The position numbers and the translations under genes were made by a program. From NCBI GenBank assembly GCA_030372335.1, contig JAUDCW010000012.1: DNA of 64,000 nt. One strand, 5' to 3'. The notes beneath the pieces are model-generated. The model was given only the letters and a program-made list of their open reading frames with translations, had not been told where the DNA came from and did no database searches. Positions 48,523-56,790 of the stretch are shown in pieces. Each line of letters opens with the position of its first letter. Position 1 is the first letter of the stretch. The stretch comes from JALCOL01 sp022649665 (GTDB lineage Bacteria > Bacillota > Bacilli > Lactobacillales > Enterococcaceae).

Positions 48523-49378
48523 TCCGCTGATCCAAACGATCGCCGCCTATGCACAAAAGGCACTGCTTTATGAAGTGGCACTGACGCCCAAGCCCGGGCT
48601 TGTCGACCGCGAAACGAACGGTGCACATGACGATATGGATTTTTTTACGTTCATCGACAGCATCGTCGGGCTGGCCCCTTTTTTGCCGCAATATGCCGAA
48701 GCCGGCTTTATGCACCGCGGCAGCGAAGAGGCGCTTTTTAAAAAGATCCGCTGCATCGGGGCTGCGGCGGAAAAGGCGATGATGCGCGCGACAAATGGCA
48801 TCAACACACACAAAGGCGCAAACTTTTCATTCGCGATCCTGCTCGCTGCGACCGCTCGCTTTCTCCAAAAGCAGCCGACGCTCCCGCTCGAAGCCGCCGA
48901 CAGCGAGCAGATTTTTCAGATCGCAGCGCAAATGACACAACACTTGCTTGAAGAAGACTTTGCCGATCTTCATTTGAAAAAAAAGCTGACATACGGCGAG
49001 CAGCTTTATTTAGAAAAGGGCTTGACCGGGATCCGCGGCGAAGCGTCCAAAGGCTATCCAGCGCTGCGCGAATTATTATTGCCGCACTTGCGCGCTTTGC
49101 CGCATGAAGATCCTGAAACACGCCTTTTGCGGACGCTTGTTTTATCGATGAGCGAAGTCGAAGACGGCAATCTTCTGCACCGCGGCGATGTGGCGGGTTG
49201 GCGCAAAGTCCAAGAAGAAACAAAAAAAATCCACCAAGCCGACCTCTCAAAAGAAAAGCTGCTTGATGAATTAAAGCGCTATGATCAGCGATTGATCCGC
49301 CGCCACTTGAGTCCGGGCGGTTCTGCCGACCTCTTGGCTTTGGCGATCTATTTTGCCTTTTTGGAAGGCATTTTTTAA
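48515..49378 (+). CDS. citG: Triphosphoribosyl-dephospho-CoA synthase
   Basis: 287 residues. EVALTPKPGLVDRETNGAHDDMDFFTFIDSIVGLAPF, ATNGINTHKGANFSFAILLAA, GIRGEASKGYP and HLSPGGSADLLALAIYFAFLE are CitG signatures. It makes the prosthetic group precursor for CitD from ATP and dephospho-CoA. TTG start at 48515 after GGAGCG, overlapping citO; in E. faecalis citG instead ends the other arm after citM, which is absent here. Confidence 0.92.
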   Translation: MVNPLIQTIAAYAQKALLYEVALTPKPGLVDRETNGAHDDMDFFTFIDSIVGLAPFLPQYAEAGFMHRGSEEALFKKIRCIGAAAEKAMMRATNGINTHKGANFSFAILLAATARFLQKQPTLPLEAADSEQIFQIAAQMTQHLLEEDFADLHLKKKLTYGEQLYLEKGLTGIRGEASKGYPALRELLLPHLRALPHEDPETRLLRTLVLSMSEVEDGNLLHRGDVAGWRKVQEETKKIHQADLSKEKLLDELKRYDQRLIRRHLSPGGSADLLALAIYFAFLEGIF

Positions 49379-49382
49379 GCCG

Positions 49383-50093
49383 CTACTTGCCGCTCGGCAA
49401 AAAGGTATAACCGACGCCCCAGATCGTTTTCAGATATTTCGCTTCTTTCGGATTATCCTCGATCTTGTTGCGCAGATAATTGATAAAGACCATGATCGTA
49501 TTGGCATCGACTTTCCCGTCATTCCAAACGCTCCGGTAGATCTGTTCTTTCGAAAATACTTGATCGGGGTTTTCCATAAAGAATTGCATCAGCTGCATCT
49601 CCTTTGACGACAGGTGGATCAGCTGCTCTTTTTTGAATAGTTGATACCGCACTTTGTCAAAACGAAAATCACCGACTTTGATCTCATTAGTCGGCCGCTT
49701 CTGCTGCTGGGCATGGATCACTTGCGCGCGGTCGAGCGTCGCGACAACTTGTGCTTTTAAGAGGGCCGGTGAAAAAGGTTTGGTCATGTAGTAATCGGCA
49801 CCGGTCTCAAGGCCGGTGATGATATCTTCCTCGCTTTTTTTACCGCTCAGAAAAATGATCGGGATCAGCGGATCCTGTTCACGGATCATCTGTGCCAAGT
49901 GATAGCCGTCTTTTTCATGTTCCAAGCTGATGTCGAGCAGAAATAAATCGAACTTGACGCGCGACATGATGTCGAGAGTTTTTTCGATCGAATCGCTTTG
50001 GTAAATGAGAATGCCGGTAGATTGCAGCGATTTCCAAATCAGCCGGCGGATCGCCGGGTCATCGTCGACAACTAATATTTTCTCATCTCGCAT
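49383..50093 (-). CDS. OmpR-family response regulator
   Basis: 236 residues: receiver domain (about 1-120; phospho-acceptor D54 in LFLLDISLEH, acidic pair in VVDDDPA, Lys in YYMTKPFSP) and winged-helix DNA-binding domain (about 140-232, SSKEMQLMQFFMENPDQVFSKEQIYRSVWND, TIWGVGYTF). ATG at 50093 with AGGAGG. Convergent with citG (4-base gap) and divergent from its probable partner kinase at 50140, 46 bases away. Confidence 0.9.
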   Translation of the reverse strand: MRDEKILVVDDDPAIRRLIWKSLQSTGILIYQSDSIEKTLDIMSRVKFDLFLLDISLEHEKDGYHLAQMIREQDPLIPIIFLSGKKSEEDIITGLETGADYYMTKPFSPALLKAQVVATLDRAQVIHAQQQKRPTNEIKVGDFRFDKVRYQLFKKEQLIHLSSKEMQLMQFFMENPDQVFSKEQIYRSVWNDGKVDANTIMVFINYLRNKIEDNPKEAKYLKTIWGVGYTFLPSGK

Positions 50094-50139
50094 TGGTTTC
50101 CTCCTAGGTAATGATGCTTTTCGCAAAGAAAGGAATGCT

Positions 50140-51945
50140 ATGTCTAACAAACCTTCTGAAAAATGGCTGAATCTCAGTTTGGCAGCAGTTTTGCTGTTGA
50201 TCGTTGCCGGGATCTTCTTTACCGCGGCCAGCTACCGCTCGACACAAAAAAACGCGCTCAAACGCGGACAGGAGCAGCTCGTTAAAGTCAATGATTATGC
50301 TACAAAAATCTTGTCTTTAGAGATCAAAAGCCACGCAAATGCCTTAGCGACTTTTGCAGTTGATGACTTTCCAGACGGCGCCCCGCTGACATTTGCTGAT
50401 CCGGAAAAGGTGCGGCAGGCGCTCTTCAGCGATGATTGTCCGCTGGAAGGCATTTATCTCTTTGATCCGAACGGAAACGCATTAGCCGGTCTTGAAGAGC
50501 AAAACACCATGTTATCTTCCCAAGCCGTCCCTCCCAAAAGTATACAACGAGATCGCTATTTTGACAAAGCGCTTGCGGGAAAAGTCTTGCAAAACGGCGC
50601 AGAATATTTCGCCGATGATTCTTCTTATATCAACTTGTATCAGCCGATCAAAACCGAAAACGGAGTGCTGCGCGGCCTGCTCGTCGTCCCGCTCGACCTC
50701 CAGCAGTTGTTCCGCCAAGAGATCAACGGCAAAAATAATGATCTGCACGGCTACACGATGGTCAAAAACGCGGCGATGAAAGTCGTGATCCATCCCGAAA
50801 ATGAGCAGCTGGATCTGTCGATCGTTGAAGACCGGAAAAAGAAATATCCCGAACTCGATTATCGCGATCTGGAAAAAGTCGAGCATGCCCAAGCCAGCCG
50901 TAAAGAAGGCGTGATGAGCTACAACTCCTATTGGTGGACCAGTCCTGAGCGGAAGCAGGTCCTTAAGATCAGCGCCTTTCGCTGGATCACGATCGGCAAA
51001 GCGCATTGGGTCGTCGCCAGCACAGCTGATTTCAATGAACGCTCCGGTATTATTTTGCAGGACCTCTTGATCAATCTCGGGATCTTAGCGATTCTTTTAG
51101 CTGTCTTGCTCTTGACCATCATCAATTTCCGAAATTATTCGAAAAAAAATCAAGCGTTTCTCGAAAATCAGCGGCTTTTAGAGCGGCAAAAGATCCAAGA
51201 AGAAAAACACGACTTGGAAAAACAAATGCTGCAGGAGTCGAAATTGGAAACGATCGGCCTTTTGACGACTTCGATCGTCCATGACATGAACAACTTTTTG
51301 ACACCGCTGCTCGGCAATCTCCAGCTTTTAATCGATGAACATCAAGGCGATCCTGAGTTGGTGGCTGATCTGACCGAAGTGTACGAAGCAGCCCAGCGCG
51401 GCCAAAAACTGTCCGGCAATGTGCTGCGTTTTTCCAAAGCGAGCGCCGGCAAAAAAGAAACACTCGCCGTAGAAGACGTCGTCGCTGAAGCGGTCGAAAC
51501 AATGAAGCTTTTGACGCCGAAGTCCGTTCATTTAGCGTTCGATCCCCATTCGGCCGGGACCGCAGCGTTTGAAAAAGAAGATCTTTTGGTGATCCTCTAC
51601 AACTTGATCACCAATGCGTATCAAGCGGCCGATAAAGTCGCCGAGATCACCGTCACGATCGCTAAAGCTTCTCCTGAACTGCGGAAAAAATTTCGGAAAC
51701 ATTCATTTGTCTACCGCAATAAAGACTTCGCAATGATCCAAGTCCAAGACAACGGTCCCGGGATCCCAAAAGCGATCGAGAAAAAGATCTTCACCCCGTT
51801 TTTCACGACGCGTTCAGAAAACGGCGGGACAGGGCTGGGGCTTTTCACCGTTGCCTCGATCATCAAGAAAAATGATTGGCTGCTCCAGCTTGACAGCTCA
51901 AAGGACGGCACGACTTTCACGATCGTGATCCCGCTGAGCCGATAA
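50140..51945 (+). CDS. Cache-type sensor histidine kinase
   Basis: 601 residues. TM1 about 11-30, an extracellular region of about 275 residues with Cache-like features (GIYLFDPNGNALAG, ADDSSYINLYQPIKTENGVLRGLLVVPLDLQQLF), TM2 about 309-330, a coiled coil, H-box with H381 (SIVHDMNNFLTPLLGNLQLL), N-box ILYNLITNAYQAA, DNGPGIP and GGTGLGLF. The HDMNN-type H-box is that of kinases with a two-helix dimerisation domain in the LuxQ/NtrB-like style. Extracellular ligand unknown; a carboxylate is a reasonable guess given the citrate genes next door. Confidence 0.88.
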   Translation: MSNKPSEKWLNLSLAAVLLLIVAGIFFTAASYRSTQKNALKRGQEQLVKVNDYATKILSLEIKSHANALATFAVDDFPDGAPLTFADPEKVRQALFSDDCPLEGIYLFDPNGNALAGLEEQNTMLSSQAVPPKSIQRDRYFDKALAGKVLQNGAEYFADDSSYINLYQPIKTENGVLRGLLVVPLDLQQLFRQEINGKNNDLHGYTMVKNAAMKVVIHPENEQLDLSIVEDRKKKYPELDYRDLEKVEHAQASRKEGVMSYNSYWWTSPERKQVLKISAFRWITIGKAHWVVASTADFNERSGIILQDLLINLGILAILLAVLLLTIINFRNYSKKNQAFLENQRLLERQKIQEEKHDLEKQMLQESKLETIGLLTTSIVHDMNNFLTPLLGNLQLLIDEHQGDPELVADLTEVYEAAQRGQKLSGNVLRFSKASAGKKETLAVEDVVAEAVETMKLLTPKSVHLAFDPHSAGTAAFEKEDLLVILYNLITNAYQAADKVAEITVTIAKASPELRKKFRKHSFVYRNKDFAMIQVQDNGPGIPKAIEKKIFTPFFTTRSENGGTGLGLFTVASIIKKNDWLLQLDSSKDGTTFTIVIPLSR

Positions 51946-52053
51946 GGAATAGCGTTTCGGCGGAACTGGTTGCGCCCGGCTGAAAATTTTGAGAAACTGA
52001 AGAGGAAGAATTTGCCTGCCGCTTTTTGTACTCCTTAAAGGATATGAATAAAG

Positions 52054-53562
52054 ATGGATATTTTTGATTTTGTCGAAGGGACCGAAAAAAAGCAGATCCA
52101 GCTGCTCAAAATGCTGCAGGAAACCGGCGTGCGCGGCTGCTCTTATCATCAGTTGCGGAGCACTCTCAATTTGAGCGTCAATAATCTCAATCAATTGCTG
52201 GCCCAAACCGAAGAGCTGCTGAAAAAACAAGCTCCTGACATAAAAATCACGACTGAAGATTCTTTTGCAAATAAACGCATTATTCTGCTGCCGTCTGACA
52301 GTTTCGATTTCTCCGCGATCTACCACCGCTTTTTGCGAAATTCCAAAAATTATCAAATTTTGCGGACGATCTTAAAGCGCGGGAAATGCACGGTCTTAAA
52401 ATTATCCAAGCTGCTGTATATGAGTGAAGCGACCCTCTTTCGGCGGATCAAAAAGCTGAATCTCCTTTTGAAAGAATTTTCACTGCAGATCAAAAATGGT
52501 ACGATCATCGGTCCGGAAAGCCAGATCCGCTTTCTTGCCTATAGTTTGATCGTTGCCGTCTATTCGATCGATGAGCTGCAGGAGTATTACGGGGAAAAGT
52601 ATCCGATCAAAGCTTTTGTCGCCTTTTTTGAAAAAAAGCAGCATCTCCAAATCTCGCTGACCGGCAAGCTGCATTTAAGCATTTGGCTGGACGTCTCGTT
52701 TGCCCGCTTCGCGATGATGGACCGCAAAAAGAACCTGCTCGATCCCGCAGAGATCAGCTCCTTGGAGACCAATGGGCTCTATCGCGCGCTGAAAAACTGG
52801 ATCTTTGGTTTTTTGAGCCAATATGCCTTTCGTTTCAATGATTTTGAAGTCTACAATATCTATATTTTTCTTTGTTCGATGGAAACCATCGACTTGGCAA
52901 ATCCAAATGTCCAAGCACTCGAAAACTATCTGCAACTAGCAAGTCGGCCGGTCGATCAGGTCAATGAACTTTTCATACAACGCATCGATCAGTATTATCC
53001 GCTCAATGAAGAAAATATTTCTCATCTCGACACGGTCCGGATCAAATACCTGATCACTCAGCTGCATCACAAAATCATCTATTTTCACGGGACTTTCTAT
53101 TTGTTTTCCGGTGAAAGCATCACGCGAGTCCTCAACGAAGAAATCTATCAGCGGCTTTGGCGGCTTTCTGTCCAACAGATGACAACGACTTTGGCAGCCT
53201 TGGATCTTCCCGCTTCCGAACAGATGAGAGAAATCATTTCCAGAAGATATTTCGATATTTTGATCCAAGTACACGATCATTCATTCGATCGCTTGAAGAT
53301 CGGCGTCTTGATCTATGATGACTGGCCGATCGTTGCCGCGGTCATTTCGCGTTTGCGCACATTTTTAGAAACTTCTTATCATGTCAAGATCGAGCGCGCC
53401 GCACCAAGCGGCCATTATGATCTTCTGCTGACAAACTCACGAAAATCTCTGTTGGGCATTCGATACCGCACATTTTACTACTTGCCGAAAGTCGATACGA
53501 ATTATGATCTAGAAAATATTAAAGGGCTGCTTGATCAAATTTATGAAGAACGGTATGAATGA
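52054..53562 (+). CDS. Mga/PRD-type transcriptional regulator
   Basis: 502 residues. Two N-terminal helix-turn-helix regions (about 15-60 and 105-145, CTVLKLSKLLYMSEATLFRRIKKLNLLL), a long helical PRD-like middle (about 160-400), and a C-terminal EIIB-like domain (KIGVLIYDDWPIVAAVISRLRTFLE). This is the layout of Mga/AtxA-like virulence and surface regulators. ATG at 52054 with AAAGGA. It lies just upstream of the WxL operon, which it may control. Confidence 0.8.
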   Translation: MDIFDFVEGTEKKQIQLLKMLQETGVRGCSYHQLRSTLNLSVNNLNQLLAQTEELLKKQAPDIKITTEDSFANKRIILLPSDSFDFSAIYHRFLRNSKNYQILRTILKRGKCTVLKLSKLLYMSEATLFRRIKKLNLLLKEFSLQIKNGTIIGPESQIRFLAYSLIVAVYSIDELQEYYGEKYPIKAFVAFFEKKQHLQISLTGKLHLSIWLDVSFARFAMMDRKKNLLDPAEISSLETNGLYRALKNWIFGFLSQYAFRFNDFEVYNIYIFLCSMETIDLANPNVQALENYLQLASRPVDQVNELFIQRIDQYYPLNEENISHLDTVRIKYLITQLHHKIIYFHGTFYLFSGESITRVLNEEIYQRLWRLSVQQMTTTLAALDLPASEQMREIISRRYFDILIQVHDHSFDRLKIGVLIYDDWPIVAAVISRLRTFLETSYHVKIERAAPSGHYDLLLTNSRKSLLGIRYRTFYYLPKVDTNYDLENIKGLLDQIYEERYE

Positions 53563-53890
53563 ACCCGTTCTTCGGCGATGCGCCGCACAATAAATGAAAA
53601 ATAAATGAAAATAACTCGTTCTTCCTCAATGAACTATTGAAAGCGGAAGAACGGGTTTATTTTTTTTCCCAATGATCGTAAAAGCAAATGGAATTTTTAT
53701 TTACATCTGCCAAACAAAAGCATCCGCAGAAAAACTCGCATTTTTTTATCCATCTCAAAAAAATGTGAAAGTTATGAGTTTTAAATGGCTATTATACTGA
53801 AAATAAGCCGGAGAATCGTTTTTTAACGGAGGCGCGGCCAGATCGATCCATTGTTCCAAGCGGCAAAATACGTGGGCGGGAGGTGAAAAA
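53563..53890. other. Intergenic region before the WxL operon
   Basis: 328 bases: terminator of the Mga-like gene (53613-53668), then AT-rich sequence with a possible -10 (TATTATACT around 53790) but no convincing -35, suggesting a regulated promoter for the WxL operon. Confidence 0.5.
53613..53668 (+). terminator. Terminator after the Mga-like gene
   Basis: CTCGTTCTTCC pairs with GGAAGAACGGG and is followed by TTTATTTTTTTT. A second copy of the left arm (AACCCGTTCTTC, 53561-53572, at the stop codon) could pair with the same right arm. Confidence 0.75.
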
Positions 53891-54586
53891 ATGAAAAAAA
53901 TTTTGTTCGGCACTTTGATGCTTTCGTGCATCAGTTTAGCGCTGTCAAGCAGTGCTGAGGCAGCTCCGGAAACTGCTCCCTCGATCGACTCGCAGATCAG
54001 CATTGATTTTGAACCGCATCTGAGTCCGACGACCCCGCGCGATCCACGTGATCCAACGAAAGAAGGCTCGCCGGATGGTTTGAATAAAAAGACGGATATG
54101 GCGGGCCCGTTGTCGCTGGATGTCGTCCCCGCAAGCTTTTCATTCGGACAACAGAAAATGTATCATGCCGCTCATGACTATCAAGCACGCGGCAACCGCG
54201 GGGAACGCCAGTATCTGCAAGTGACCGACAACCGCGACACTGAGATTTACGGCTGGAAAGTCAAGGTCAAACAAGACCGCCCGCCGACGGATCAGGCGAC
54301 GAAGCATGTATTAACAGGGGCGTACCTGACGCTGCCGGCTGGGACGGTACACAGCACCTCAAAGGCGGATGATTCTAGTCTTTCTTCTAAAATGGTCCAG
54401 ATCACCGCTGACGAACAAACCATTTTTGAAGCCGCAGCCCATTCGCAATCTCTAGCAAGCAAAGGAACCGCGACGAACGAATGGGAAGCGCGAAACGTTA
54501 GTCTCCGCATCCCTGCAAATACTGCGCAAGCCGGCAGCTACACCACCCAGCTTTTTTGGATTATTTCCGCTGAAGCAGCAAAATAA
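53891..54586 (+). CDS. WxL domain surface protein
   Basis: 231 residues with a signal peptide (MKKILFGTLMLSCISLALSS ... AEA). A Pro/Asp-rich stretch (TPRDPRDPTKEG) precedes the WxL domain, which starts at LSLDVVPASFSFG and includes YGWKVKVKQ as first motif. The second motif at the C-terminus reads FWII instead of W-x-L. WxL domains bind peptidoglycan non-covalently. ATG at 53891 with GGGAGGTG; first gene of the WxL operon. Confidence 0.85.
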   Translation: MKKILFGTLMLSCISLALSSSAEAAPETAPSIDSQISIDFEPHLSPTTPRDPRDPTKEGSPDGLNKKTDMAGPLSLDVVPASFSFGQQKMYHAAHDYQARGNRGERQYLQVTDNRDTEIYGWKVKVKQDRPPTDQATKHVLTGAYLTLPAGTVHSTSKADDSSLSSKMVQITADEQTIFEAAAHSQSLASKGTATNEWEARNVSLRIPANTAQAGSYTTQLFWIISAEAAK

Positions 54587-54607
54587 TTATCAAAAAGGAG
54601 ATATCCC

Positions 54608-55381
54608 ATGAAAACAACAAAACTGATCACCACCACTCTGCTTTTCAGTACTTTCGCATTGGCCGCAGCTCCAGCCGCTTTCGCCGCAGAAGGCGATGCA
54701 TCCGCATCTGACGCAACGATCGGCTTCACTACTCATGATAGCCCGACCGGCCCAGTCAATCCTGAAAATCCGAGCACTCCGATCACGATCGATCCAAAAG
54801 ATCCTGACAAACCGACTGTCACTGGCCAAAATGGTCCGCTTTCTTTAGACGTTGTCCCGAATTTTCATTTTGGCAAACACGAAGTCGATCTGAGCGGCGC
54901 GACCTATAAAACCAGAGCAGACCCAGCTCGCAAGGTCCAAAACTACTTGCAAGTTTCGGATCACCGGACCGACAAAAACGGCTGGACAGTCAGTGTAAAA
55001 CGCACCCCATTTGTTGATACTGCCAAAAATAAAGCGATCGAAGGAACAACGTTGAGCATCCCGGCTGGTGTCGTCAGAAACGAGATCCGCAACCAGTGGC
55101 AGAAAAACGAAGCCGGCGTTCAAACTCCGGTCGACCCTGATGTGATCGCTTCACCGGCAGTCACGCTAGCTGATGGCGATGAACAGCTGATCTTCACCAC
55201 CAAATCTGTTGGCAACGATTTCGGCAAAGCAACGACGACCAGCCTGTTAGGTGAAGGCCGCGACGACAAAGGCCGATTGACAGTCGCACCAACTGAACTG
55301 ACGATTCCAGCCGGCCAAGCCAAAGAAGGCCGCTTCGTTTCTGATTTGACTTGGACGATGACCGCTTCCGTCTTTAAATAG
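54608..55381 (+). CDS. WxL domain surface protein
   Basis: 257 residues: signal peptide ending near AAFAA, Pro-rich linker (GPVNPENPSTPITIDPKDPD), then the WxL domain from LSLDVVPNFHFGKHEV with motif one NGWTVSVKR and motif two DLTWTM at the C-terminus (Met where Leu is usual). ATG at 54608 with AAGGAG; 21 bases after the first WxL gene. Confidence 0.9.
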   Translation: MKTTKLITTTLLFSTFALAAAPAAFAAEGDASASDATIGFTTHDSPTGPVNPENPSTPITIDPKDPDKPTVTGQNGPLSLDVVPNFHFGKHEVDLSGATYKTRADPARKVQNYLQVSDHRTDKNGWTVSVKRTPFVDTAKNKAIEGTTLSIPAGVVRNEIRNQWQKNEAGVQTPVDPDVIASPAVTLADGDEQLIFTTKSVGNDFGKATTTSLLGEGRDDKGRLTVAPTELTIPAGQAKEGRFVSDLTWTMTASVFK

Positions 55382-55406
55382 CCGGATGACTTTGGAGGGA
55401 TGACAA

Positions 55407-56465
55407 GTGAAAACAATCAGATATTTCCTTATCAGTATCCTCGGGATACTTTTCTTTTCCGGAACATCGGCGTTCGCCGAACAAACAGATACTCCATCGG
55501 CGGCTGGGTTCAGCGTGATGAAATTGGATCCCGAGGTCCCTCAAGTCGATCCAGCCAGTTCTTTTTATGATCTTTTAGTAAAACCAGGAGATGAGCTTAT
55601 GATCCAAGCACAGCTCACCAACAGCAGCGAAAAAGATTCTGCTTTCAACACGAAAGCCTTTACCGCTTCGACAAATAATAACGGCGAGATCAGCTACACG
55701 AAAGAACCGGCGAAAAAAGAATTGGATCAAAGTCTCACGATCCCGTTTTCATCGATCGCGGAAGTCGTTGAGCAAAATCCGCTTTTGATTCCTGCCGGTG
55801 CGAAAAAGACCGTTTCGCTGAAGATCCATGTACCGGAAAATGCCGAAGAAGGGGTCATTTTGGGTTCTTGGTATTTTGACAAAGCAGCGGATGATGAGAA
55901 TAAGAAGGCAAAGACCGGCGTCAATATCGAAAACCGTTTTGCTTATGCACTGGCGGTCAAATTAACGGTCGCCAAAGAAGTCAGCGACCCGCATTTAAAT
56001 TTATTGACGATCAAGCCGGACTTAAACAATTACCATAAAGTCATCAATGCCAAGATCCAAAACGATCGCCGAGCTGTGACGACCAACTTGAGCTTCCAGG
56101 GGGAAGTTACAAAAAAAGGAAGCAAGAAAGTGCTCTATCGCAGCGATTCGGCGGATAAAATCATGGCACCGAATTCACATTTCGACTTTTCGATCTTTTT
56201 GAAAGAAGGACAGCTCGAAGCCGGCGACTATACGCTGCACTTGAATGCCAAAACAAAAGATCCGAAATGGCAGGAAAAAAATTGGAAGTGGGATCAGGAT
56301 TTCACCGTCAAGGCTGCAGATGCCGAGAAGCTGAATGAAAATTCGCTCAACGATCCAAAGCCGAAGCCGAACTATTTACTGTATCTATTGCTCGGAATCT
56401 TCTGTATTCTGCTGGTGATCCTGCTCGTTCTCCTGATCAAAAAACCACGAAAAAAGAATAATTGA
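55407..56465 (+). CDS. DUF916/DUF3324 WxL-interacting protein
   Basis: 352 residues. Signal peptide, N-terminal DUF916 domain (about 30-150, GFSVMKLDPEVPQVDPASSFYDLLVKPGDELMIQAQLTN), DUF3324 domain (about 160-305), one C-terminal helix (YLLYLLLGIFCILLVILLVLLI) and a basic tail. Such proteins are membrane-anchored partners of WxL proteins and bind host ligands or peptidoglycan. GTG start at 55407 with GGAGGG. Confidence 0.92.
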   Translation: MKTIRYFLISILGILFFSGTSAFAEQTDTPSAAGFSVMKLDPEVPQVDPASSFYDLLVKPGDELMIQAQLTNSSEKDSAFNTKAFTASTNNNGEISYTKEPAKKELDQSLTIPFSSIAEVVEQNPLLIPAGAKKTVSLKIHVPENAEEGVILGSWYFDKAADDENKKAKTGVNIENRFAYALAVKLTVAKEVSDPHLNLLTIKPDLNNYHKVINAKIQNDRRAVTTNLSFQGEVTKKGSKKVLYRSDSADKIMAPNSHFDFSIFLKEGQLEAGDYTLHLNAKTKDPKWQEKNWKWDQDFTVKAADAEKLNENSLNDPKPKPNYLLYLLLGIFCILLVILLVLLIKKPRKKNN

Positions 56466-56484
56466 TGAAAGCGGGTGGAATCCA

Positions 56485-56790
56485 TTGTTGAATCGATGTT
56501 TAAAAATATTCATCACTCTGCTTTGCACACTTGCGCTGTTCCCTCCGCTTGCCTTTGCGGCTGATGCTGATAGCGAGGTCACAATCGAATTGAGCGAGTG
56601 GGGGGATGCAGCGCCCGCTGGAAACGAAGGACCCAGCCGCAAAACCCCTGCGAAAACCAGCGCCGAAAAAAACTTGCCGGCCATGGGCGAAATGTTTGGC
56701 CGCGGGTTCCAATACTTGGGAATTGGACTCGTGGTCCTCGCCCTCTTTTTCCTGATCCGGCAGAATAGGAGGAGGCGTGATGAAAAATAA
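56485..56790 (+). CDS. Small cell-wall-anchored protein with LPxTG-like motif
   Basis: 101 residues from a TTG at 56485. Signal peptide to about residue 25, short mature part, then NLPAMGE, a hydrophobic helix (YLGIGLVVLALFFLI) and RQNRRRRDEK. The arrangement is that of a sortase substrate, but the motif has Met in the Thr position. Small LPxTG proteins of this size recur in WxL operons. Its last codons overlap the start of the next gene. Confidence 0.75.
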   Translation: MLNRCLKIFITLLCTLALFPPLAFAADADSEVTIELSEWGDAAPAGNEGPSRKTPAKTSAEKNLPAMGEMFGRGFQYLGIGLVVLALFFLIRQNRRRRDEK

